The notes under the pieces: generated by a model | What the model saw: the letters and a program-made list of their open reading frames with translations, nothing else | What the model was told of the DNA's origin: nothing | Databases searched by the model: none | Translations under genes and position numbers: made by a program | Assembly (NCBI GenBank): GCA_910589315.1 | Contig: CAJUTB010000018.1 | Coordinates: 1 to 55,372 of the forward strand | Origin: an uncultured Oscillibacter sp. | GTDB taxonomy: Bacteria > Bacillota > Clostridia > Oscillospirales > Oscillospiraceae | Reading direction: 5' to 3' | Length of the DNA stretch: 55,372 bases | Shown: piece after piece, positions 49,490 through 55,372 of the stretch | Position numbering within the stretch: the stretch's first letter is position 1 | Layout of the letters: each line of letters starts with the position of its first letter

Positions 49490-50791
49490 TCACGTCCAGT
49501 CAATTTCCCGCTGGGGCCGGACGCCTACATCCATAATATCCTTTGCGTCGTAAAATTGCAAGTACCGGTCGCGGGAATGGCGCAGGGTGGTTCCGTCGGG
49601 ATGCAGGCGGTCGCAGATCACGGCGCAGATGTCTTTTTTGATATAGCTGAAACTCTCGATGCCCACGGAGGCGAATACCCGGAAACCTTTGCTTTGCAGG
49701 TACTGGAACGCCGGACCGGTGTTTTTCCAGTCGTTGCCGTCGGGCCGTTCGCCGTGGGGATAAAACAGGATGGTGGTTTCGCCCACCAGGCTTCCCACTT
49801 CGTCGAGCCAGCGTTCGGTGTCCGCCTGGATTTTGGCCATGTTGCCGCTTCCGAGGCGGATATGGCCCCAGGTATGGCTCCCAAAGGTCCAACCGGTCCG
49901 CCGCAGTTCTTCAATGATCGGTTTTACAGCCTCCCGTTCCTTTTGACGGTTCGCCTCTTTTGCATCGTCCCATCCGGTGGTGGTGGTTTGGGTGCGGTAG
50001 CCCAGAATTCCCTCGTAGCCGGTCAGGCTCAGGCAGCCCTTTGCGCCGAAGGGCGAGAAGTCCGGATGCTCCTCAACGAACTTGTCCAGGATGGGGATGG
50101 CGTCCAGGTCGCGGCTTACGACTTCCTTGCCCTCCGGGTCCAGGCCCCAGGACCAGATTTTCCCGTCCTCACCGATGACGAGCTTGTAGGCAAATCCGTT
50201 TTCCAGCATATAGGGATAGTAATTGGTATCGTCGAAGGAGATGATCAGCGGCTTTTTGCCTTCCGGGAGGTAGAGGGTGTTTCGGACCATTTTAGGCTGG
50301 CCGTCCTCGCCGGTGGTTTCGCTCCAAACGTCCCCGATGTCCACCAGGACATAGCCCTTTTCGTAGACGCTTTGCAGGATTTTGTTATATTCGTCCACAG
50401 TTACCATGTAGTCGTCAATCCCGTTTGCATCGCCGTCGCCGTCGAAGGCCAGCTCCGGGTACGCAACGACCGGGTGGAAGAAGAGGTGTTCGACAATGCC
50501 TTCCCAGGCGGCGTAAGGCACGCCGTTCACACTGCCGCCCGCAGGTTCTTCCGCGGGATTGCGGATCTCGTAGAACTCCGGCGGGGCGGGGTCCGGCGCT
50601 TTTTCGCCCTCTGCGTTTTCGGGGCTTTCGGGATTTTCAGGGGCTTCGGGGTCCGTGGGGTCTCCGGTTTCGGGGGGATTGGCTGCGGCGGCGTTTGGGT
50701 CTGTGCCGGAGGCGTCCGGCGCTGCGGCCGGCGCGGCGCAGCCGCTTAGAAGAAGGAGCAGGATCAACAGCAAACATGTAAAACGGCGCAT
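49490..50791 (-). CDS. polysaccharide deacetylase (NodB-type) lipoprotein
   Basis: 433 residues. Lipobox LSGC (Cys18), then a Pro/Glu/Asp-rich tether to about 72. NodB domain with SFDD (185-188), the metal-binding SHTWGH (305-310) and a later FYPHGERPDGNDW. Probably removes acetyl groups from peptidoglycan or another surface glycan. A calcium-like DGDGDANGIDD loop occurs at 117-127. A -10 TATACT lies on the minus strand at 50835-50830 with no good -35. Confidence 0.88.
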   Translation of the reverse strand: MRRFTCLLLILLLLLSGCAAPAAAPDASGTDPNAAAANPPETGDPTDPEAPENPESPENAEGEKAPDPAPPEFYEIRNPAEEPAGGSVNGVPYAAWEGIVEHLFFHPVVAYPELAFDGDGDANGIDDYMVTVDEYNKILQSVYEKGYVLVDIGDVWSETTGEDGQPKMVRNTLYLPEGKKPLIISFDDTNYYPYMLENGFAYKLVIGEDGKIWSWGLDPEGKEVVSRDLDAIPILDKFVEEHPDFSPFGAKGCLSLTGYEGILGYRTQTTTTGWDDAKEANRQKEREAVKPIIEELRRTGWTFGSHTWGHIRLGSGNMAKIQADTERWLDEVGSLVGETTILFYPHGERPDGNDWKNTGPAFQYLQSKGFRVFASVGIESFSYIKKDICAVICDRLHPDGTTLRHSRDRYLQFYDAKDIMDVGVRPQREIDWT

Positions 50792-50884
50792 GAGGAAAAT
50801 TCGTCCTTTCTATCGAAGTTTGTCTTTTTAGTATAACAGAACTCCTCTAAAAAAGAGCAACAATTTGATAACAAAAAATGGCCT

Positions 50885-50980
50885 CCCCGGCCGGGGCCAA
50901 AGGGCTTTGCCCTCTGGACTCCCACCGGGGCATTGCGCCCCTGGACCCCCCAAAACGGCCCTCCGGGCCAATTTTTTGTT
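50885..50980. repeat. GC-rich palindromic intergenic element
   Basis: The 353-base gap 50792-51144 has no credible gene. It carries CCCCGGCCGGGG (50885-50896), AGGGC-TTT-GCCCT (50901-50913), GGGGC/GCCCC (50927-50941) and GGCCC/GGGCC (50957-50969), the last followed by a T run on the plus strand. No plus-strand gene ends here, so it is not an ordinary terminator. It resembles a repetitive palindromic unit and is similar in style to the block at 3930-4136. Confidence 0.5.
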
Positions 50981-51115
50981 TTTGGCCTTTCTGCTTTTGT
51001 TTCGTCATTCTCTCTCCTTTTACTTCTGCTCCAATTCTTTTTCCTTTCCTCCACTACTATGGAACCTGGTTTTGTCTCCATCTGTTTTTCTGCGTCATTC
51101 CAAAAGATGCCAAAT

Positions 51116-51137
51116 GGGCGGGCTCCAAGGCCCGCCC
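51116..51137 (-). terminator. hairpin downstream of spoVAE
   Basis: Stem GGGCGGGC (51116-51123) / GCCCGCCC (51130-51137), eight bases after the spoVAE stop on the minus strand, with a moderately T-rich tail. Confidence 0.7.
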
Positions 51138-51144
51138 GAAACAC

Positions 51145-51501
51145 TTACCGCTTGCCGCTGGGTTTGAAAATTACGGCCATCAGCACGCCAAAAACAACCG
51201 CCGCCGCAATTCCGCCCGCCGTGGACGTCAAGCCGCCCGTGAACACCCCCAGCCAGCCCTGTTCCGCAACCGCTTTCCGCACGCCCTTCGCCAAAGCATG
51301 GCCAAATCCCGTCAGCGGCACCGTCGCGCCTGCGCCGCCCCACTGCGCAATTGGCTCATACAAGCCAATCGCGCTCAACAACACGCCTGCTACCACATAT
51401 CCCGTTAAAATCCGCGCCGGGGTCAGCTTCGTTTTGTCAATCAGTATCTGCCCAATTCCACACAAAATGCCGCCGCAAAGAAATGCGTTTAGATATTCCA
51501 T
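51145..51501 (-). CDS. spoVAE: stage V sporulation protein AE
   Basis: 118 residues; AAAGGAGG seven bases before ATG. Small, mostly hydrophobic SpoVAE-type (SpoVAEB) subunit of the Ca-DPA channel: about three to four membrane segments, with FLCGGILCGIGQILIDKTKLTPARILTGYVVAG and GAGATVPLTGFGHALAKGV. In Bacillus it follows spoVAC and spoVAD. Here it is alone, about 34 kb from spoVAD, and no spoVAC is in the window. Confidence 0.92.
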   Translation of the reverse strand: MEYLNAFLCGGILCGIGQILIDKTKLTPARILTGYVVAGVLLSAIGLYEPIAQWGGAGATVPLTGFGHALAKGVRKAVAEQGWLGVFTGGLTSTAGGIAAAVVFGVLMAVIFKPSGKR

Positions 51502-51652
51502 TACAAAACCTCCTTTTTCAACACAGTTTTTCCTTTCCCTGCTCCCTTATGCAAAATTTTTTCTTCTGTGTATAAAAAGATGCAACTCTCTGCCAAACGT
51601 CCCGCTCTAAATAGCTAGCCAGCTCCGAAATCTTTTTTTCGGGAGTATTCTC

Positions 51653-52231
51653 ATGAAACAAACCGCACAATTCAAACTCAACCAGTGGGAAAAAGCAGAC
51701 CGTATCCAAATGGAGGACTTTAACGCCGATAACAACAAAATCGAAAACGCAATCGCCGCGGCCCGCACGGAACTTTCCGTCCAGATTCAAAAGCTCCGCG
51801 AGGACCTGGACGAAATCACGTACATCACAAAGCCCACCCACGAGTTCAACGGCGGTGGCGGCCCTAACCAGGTTTTATATTTCCCCTTCCAGATCCTGGA
51901 CCTCACCAAGATCCGGGAATGTCATTTTCTGATTTGGCCCAATGTCGCCCAACCTACTCAGCTTACCCTGAAAATGGGTTCCCAGGTAGTCGGAACGCTG
52001 ACCACCGGCGATCAGACCGAGGACGTGCATGACGTTGCGCATATGCTTCTTGTCAGCTTCTACCCCTATTTCTGTCCGAAAAGCCGCGTCCGCTTTACCG
52101 CCCGCGGTCTGGATAAGGACGTTATCATGACCACCAAATACAATTACGCGCAAACCAGCTACTTCACGCTTTCCTCTCCCGGCTACGACCTCCTGGCCGG
52201 AACCCGTTTCAAAGCTTACGTTTATCACTGA
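51653..52231 (+). CDS. orphan phage-tail-like structural protein, function unknown
   Basis: 192 residues behind GGGAG. The N-terminal 50 residues (FKLNQWEKADRIQMEDFNADNNKIENAI) follow the start pattern of phage tail-fibre or minor structural proteins of Gram-positive phages, with a short coiled coil to about 60. The rest is beta-rich (VLYFPFQILDLTKIRECHFLIWPNVAQPTQLTLKMG) and unrecognised. No other phage genes are nearby. A strong terminator follows directly. Confidence 0.6.
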   Translation: MKQTAQFKLNQWEKADRIQMEDFNADNNKIENAIAAARTELSVQIQKLREDLDEITYITKPTHEFNGGGGPNQVLYFPFQILDLTKIRECHFLIWPNVAQPTQLTLKMGSQVVGTLTTGDQTEDVHDVAHMLLVSFYPYFCPKSRVRFTARGLDKDVIMTTKYNYAQTSYFTLSSPGYDLLAGTRFKAYVYH

Positions 52232-52247
52232 TTTTTCTCACAAAAAG

Positions 52248-52284
52248 CAGACGCTTTGTCCACTCGGGCAAAGCGTCTGTTTTT
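52248..52284. terminator. bidirectional terminator between the phage-like gene and the kinase gene
   Basis: 11-bp stem CAGACGCTTTG (52248-52258) / CAAAGCGTCTG (52269-52279) with T runs on both strands. Confidence 0.93.
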
Positions 52285-52343
52285 CTTTTTCCTGATTTGC
52301 TTTTGTGTGTTCGACAGCTGGTCCGCGCCGCGTCAAATACGCT

Positions 52344-53225
52344 TTAATTTCTGGGTACGAACAGAGAAAACTTTGCGCCTTTTCCCCGGCGCGAAAAAAC
52401 CTTGACATAACCGCCCTGCCCCTCGGCAATCTGCCGCGTCAGATACAGCCCTATGCCCACGCCCTCCGCGTCGTAAGCCGAAGAACCCCGGTAAAAACGC
52501 TGAAACAGCCGGTTAAACTCCTCTTCCGGAATTCCCGGTCCGGTATCCTCCACGTCAATTCGACAGAACAGCTCATAGGCTACCGCACGGACGGTAATTC
52601 CTCCTTCCGCCGTATATTTCACCGCGTTGTCAATCAAATTGCACACCGCTTCCGCCGTCCATTTCGGATCAAAAACCGCCGTGGCGTTCGTTGGTTCCGC
52701 CGTCAGCGTCAGTCCCTTTTCGGAGGCCTGCGGAAGAAACTGAGCGGCAGCCTCCTCCATCACCGGCCACAGCGGTCCAGGACGGGGGTGGAGCGTCAAA
52801 ACGCCCGTTTCCAGACGGGAAGTTTTTACCAGCGCGTCAATCAGCGTTTGGAGCTTCCGTGCCTGTGCGGCCAGCGCGTCCGTATAGGGTCCGCTGGACT
52901 GCTCCTCCAAAAGCTGGGTATACAGCAAAATATTAGCAATCGGCGTCTTAGTCTGGTGGGAGATATCGGCAATCAGAGTTTTGATTTTATTTTTCTCCTC
53001 CTGAAGATTCTGTGCGGAGACCGCAGAGGCCGAAAGATAATGCACCAGCTTGGTCTCCACGGAGGAAAGGAGGCTTTCATCAAAATCCTGCTCGTGAAAA
53101 CCGCCCCGAATCGCTTCCTCCAGCATACGGTCCATGCGGCGCAGCGTTCGCTGTGAGCGGTTTCGCTCCCAGGCGGCTAAAAGAAACGCCGCCAGCAATG
53201 CAGACACCCCAAAAATATTCGTCAT
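52344..53225 (-). CDS. sensor histidine kinase
   Basis: 293 residues from ATG 53225. A single short hydrophobic helix (about 4-19) with no extracellular domain, then a coiled linker. H box DISHQTKTP with phospho-acceptor His90, N box NLIDNAVKY, G1 DTGPGIP and G2 GVGIGLYL. The lack of a sensor domain suggests intramembrane sensing or control by a partner, often a transporter, which is not present here. The 159-base gap to the response regulator holds a hairpin GGCCGGA/TCCGGCC (53254-53273). Confidence 0.9.
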   Translation of the reverse strand: MTNIFGVSALLAAFLLAAWERNRSQRTLRRMDRMLEEAIRGGFHEQDFDESLLSSVETKLVHYLSASAVSAQNLQEEKNKIKTLIADISHQTKTPIANILLYTQLLEEQSSGPYTDALAAQARKLQTLIDALVKTSRLETGVLTLHPRPGPLWPVMEEAAAQFLPQASEKGLTLTAEPTNATAVFDPKWTAEAVCNLIDNAVKYTAEGGITVRAVAYELFCRIDVEDTGPGIPEEEFNRLFQRFYRGSSAYDAEGVGIGLYLTRQIAEGQGGYVKVFSRRGKGAKFSLFVPRN

Positions 53226-53384
53226 GGAAAATCCCCCGCTGTCACGTTCTAAAGGCCGGACACTGTTCCGGCCCCTTCGGTTCTTCCGTCCCACCCCATT
53301 CTCCCGCAAAATCCCATCCCCGCAATTGGAAGCAGCGCAGGAATTACGTCCCAAGATCGCGAACGCAGAAACACAAATGGTCCG

Positions 53385-54077
53385 TCAGGAAAAAGGAACC
53401 CAGGTGTAGCCAATGCCATAGACGGTTTTCAGCCAGCGGGGGCGGGAAGGCGTTTCTTCCAGCTTGTCCCGCAGCCGCTTGACCGTCACCGACAACGCGT
53501 TTTCATCCACATACTCCGCGCCGTCGGTCCAAATGCGGTCCACCAGTTCGCTTCTCGGCATCGTCCGTCCACAGTTCTCCACCAGCAGGCGCAGCAGTTT
53601 CTGTTCCGTCTTGCTCAATTCCACCAGGCTTCCGCCCCGCCGGAACTCCATCCGGTCGAAATCAAACGACAGCTCCCCAAATCCCAGCGGTCCCCGCTGG
53701 GAGGCGTCCGGCGATACCGCCGGACGCCTTAACTGCGCGTTGACCCGCGCCCGCAGCACCGCCAGGGAAAAGGGCTTCGTCACATAATCGTCCGCCCCGG
53801 ATTCCAAGCCCAGAACAATATCCGTCTCCATATCGTTCGCCGTCAGCAGAATCACCGGCGTCGTCCTGGCCTGCCGGACCTGCCGCAGCAAGTCCAGGCC
53901 GCTACCGTCCGGTAGGTTGACATCCAGCAGCAGCAAATCGAAGGTATTCTTTTCCAGCGACTCCACCGCAGCCGACAGCGTACGGCAGAGCGTGAGCTCC
54001 ACTTCGGGACTTTTCAGAGCCATGCACAGGCCGTCGCCCAGGGCACGGTCATCCTCAATAATCAGCAGCTTTTTCAT
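53385..54077 (-). CDS. OmpR-family response regulator
   Basis: 230 residues. Receiver domain with Asp9/Asp10, phospho-acceptor Asp52 (LLDVNLPDGSG) and Lys101; C-terminal winged helix ending LKTVYGIGYTW. I start it at ATG 54077, which overlaps the prfC stop (ATGA); longer frames read into prfC. Partner of the downstream histidine kinase. Confidence 0.92.
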   Translation of the reverse strand: MKKLLIIEDDRALGDGLCMALKSPEVELTLCRTLSAAVESLEKNTFDLLLLDVNLPDGSGLDLLRQVRQARTTPVILLTANDMETDIVLGLESGADDYVTKPFSLAVLRARVNAQLRRPAVSPDASQRGPLGFGELSFDFDRMEFRRGGSLVELSKTEQKLLRLLVENCGRTMPRSELVDRIWTDGAEYVDENALSVTVKRLRDKLEETPSRPRWLKTVYGIGYTWVPFS

Positions 54078-55372
54078 ACCGACAATGCGTCCGCCAATTC
54101 CAGTCCGGGGTTGTGCTTCGTCAGGAAGCCCACGGACCACTCGCCGCCAAAAGCCACCAACAAGCGTCCGCGGAAGTCCTCCAGCAACGCCGCGCCGGTG
54201 CAGAGCACCAGCTCCTCCGGCCTGCACGGGCAGGCGGCCACCAGCCGTAAATGCTCATACGGCAAGCTGCTCATCCGCAGCTCCACGCCGTATTCAGCCC
54301 GCATTCGGTACTCGAATACGTCAAATTGCAGCGTACCCACCACGCCGACAATCACTTCTTCCATGCCCGCGCCCGGGAGCTTGAAAATCTGAATCGCACC
54401 CTCCTGGGCAATCTGCTCGGTGCCCTTGATGAACTGCTTCCGCTTCATGGTGTCCTTGGGAGAAACGCGCATAAAATGTTCGGGTTCAAAGGTGGGAATT
54501 CCAGCGTAGCGGAACTTTTTGCCTGGAATGGTAACGGTGTCGCCAATGGCGAACATCCCTGGGTCAAACACGCCGATGATGTCTCCCGCGTAGGCTTCTT
54601 CCACGATTTCCCGTTCGGCGGCCATCATCTGCTGGGGCTGGCTCAGACGCATTTTCCGCCCGGACTGTACGTGGTAATACTCCGCGTCCCGCTGGAAGCG
54701 TCCGGAGCAAATGCGCATAAAGGCCAGACGGTCCCGGTGGGCCTTGTTCATATTGGCCTGGATTTTGAACACAAAGGCGGAGAATTCCGGCGCAAACGCG
54801 TCGATCTCGCCGCAGTCCGCTACGCGGCTGAGAGGCGGGGACGTCATGCGGAGAAACGCCTCCAAAAACGGTTCCACGCCGAAGTTGGTCAGCGCGGAGC
54901 CGAAAAACACCGGGGAAAGCGTGCCGTTCCGCACGGCTTTCAGGTCGAAGTCCCGGCCCGCGCCCAAAAGCTCCACTTCCTCTTGCAGCAGCTGCCAGCG
55001 GGTCTCCCCGATGGTTTCGCCAACCGCCGGGTCCTCCAGTTCGACTTCCATGGACGCCGCCTTTTTGGCGTGTCCTTCGCCGGAGAAAAAGAGAATGCAT
55101 TTTTTCTCCCGGTCATACACGCCCTGGAACTCCTTCCCGGACCCGATGGGCCAATTTATCGGATAGGTATCAATGCCCAATTCCTGTTCCACTTCGCCGC
55201 AAAGCTCCAGGGGGTCCCGGCTGTCCCGGTCCATCTTGTTGATGAAGGTAAAAATCGGGATGTTCCGCAGCGCGCAGACCCGGAACAGCTTTCGGGTCTG
55301 GGGTTCCACGCCCTTGGCGGCGTCGATGACCATGACGGCGGAATCCGCCGCCATCAGGGTGCGGTAGGTGTC
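54074..55372 (-). CDS. prfC: peptide chain release factor 3, 5' end missing
   Basis: 432 residues are present; the frame stays open to the window edge (DTYRTL precedes the first internal Met), so the N-terminal G1 region is cut off. Translation GTPase that recycles RF1/RF2. FINKMDRDSRDP carries the G4 motif. The rest shows the RF3-type domains: HFMRVSPKDTMKRKQFIKG, VVGTLQFDVFEYRMRAEYGVEL and EWSVGFLTKHNPGLEL. Its stop overlaps the response-regulator start by 4 bases. Confidence 0.95.
   Translation of the reverse strand, partial: DTYRTLMAADSAVMVIDAAKGVEPQTRKLFRVCALRNIPIFTFINKMDRDSRDPLELCGEVEQELGIDTYPINWPIGSGKEFQGVYDREKKCILFFSGEGHAKKAASMEVELEDPAVGETIGETRWQLLQEEVELLGAGRDFDLKAVRNGTLSPVFFGSALTNFGVEPFLEAFLRMTSPPLSRVADCGEIDAFAPEFSAFVFKIQANMNKAHRDRLAFMRICSGRFQRDAEYYHVQSGRKMRLSQPQQMMAAEREIVEEAYAGDIIGVFDPGMFAIGDTVTIPGKKFRYAGIPTFEPEHFMRVSPKDTMKRKQFIKGTEQIAQEGAIQIFKLPGAGMEEVIVGVVGTLQFDVFEYRMRAEYGVELRMSSLPYEHLRLVAACPCRPEELVLCTGAALLEDFRGRLLVAFGGEWSVGFLTKHNPGLELADALSV

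Noticed and set aside
1..55372. tRNA, rRNA, CRISPR arrays, insertion sequences, integrase or attachment sites
   Set aside because: No cloverleaf, regular spacer-repeat array, transposase or integrase reading frame was found on inspection of the window.

Overview
The window comes from a Gram-positive, endospore-forming anaerobe, most likely a clostridial member of the Oscillospiraceae or a near relative. It carries spoVAD and spoVAE, strong AGGAGG ribosome-binding sites, lipoboxes, an SLH-domain protein, an LCP-family wall protein and a folate one-carbon set (fhs, fchA, folD). The DNA is GC-rich with GC-rich third codon positions. I saw no tRNA, rRNA, CRISPR array or complete insertion sequence. 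All family assignments come from reading translations by eye, without a database search.

Layout. 1-1.0 kb (minus): start of an unidentified gene, then a barnase-type secreted RNase lipoprotein overlapping its barstar inhibitor. 1.1-1.7 kb: a zinc-dependent phospholipase C-like protein. 1.8-10.5 kb (plus): an eight-gene operon aroF-tyrA-aroB-aroA-aroC-pheA-aroE/K-aroQ. It encodes the whole shikimate pathway plus the Phe and Tyr branches, ten activities in all. It is preceded by a 33-codon Phe/Tyr-rich leader peptide with mutually exclusive antiterminator and terminator hairpins, that is, ribosome-mediated attenuation. 10.6-17.4 kb: debranching enzyme, dGTPase, a small membrane protein, an NfeD/SPFH pair and spoVAD. 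17.5-20 kb: rpmG-secE-nusG-rplK-rplA. 20-22.8 kb: fchA-folD-folC; this FolD has lost the catalytic Lys and Gln needed for cyclohydrolase activity, which FchA would supply.

22.8-34.9 kb (minus) is an accessory catabolic locus. In transcription order it has a GntR/FCD regulator, a DUF296/PPC protein, E1alpha, E1beta, a double-lipoyl E2, dihydrolipoyl dehydrogenase, TRAP transporter DctP-DctQ-DctM, a threonine-dehydrogenase-like zinc dehydrogenase and an SDR. An LUD-domain protein follows after a terminator. The set suggests import of a small, probably anionic hydroxy compound, its oxidation, and thiamine/lipoate-dependent cleavage to an acyl-CoA. The substrate is not evident.

35-49 kb (plus): SLH/GH18-like wall protein, smc, two zinc-ribbon membrane proteins, ftsY, rph, rdgB, a small unknown, yhbY, a nadD-yqeK fusion, an LCP protein, rsfS and fhs. 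49-55.4 kb: cytidine deaminase, a polysaccharide-deacetylase lipoprotein, spoVAE and an orphan phage-tail-like gene. A two-component system translationally coupled to prfC (release factor 3) runs off the right edge.
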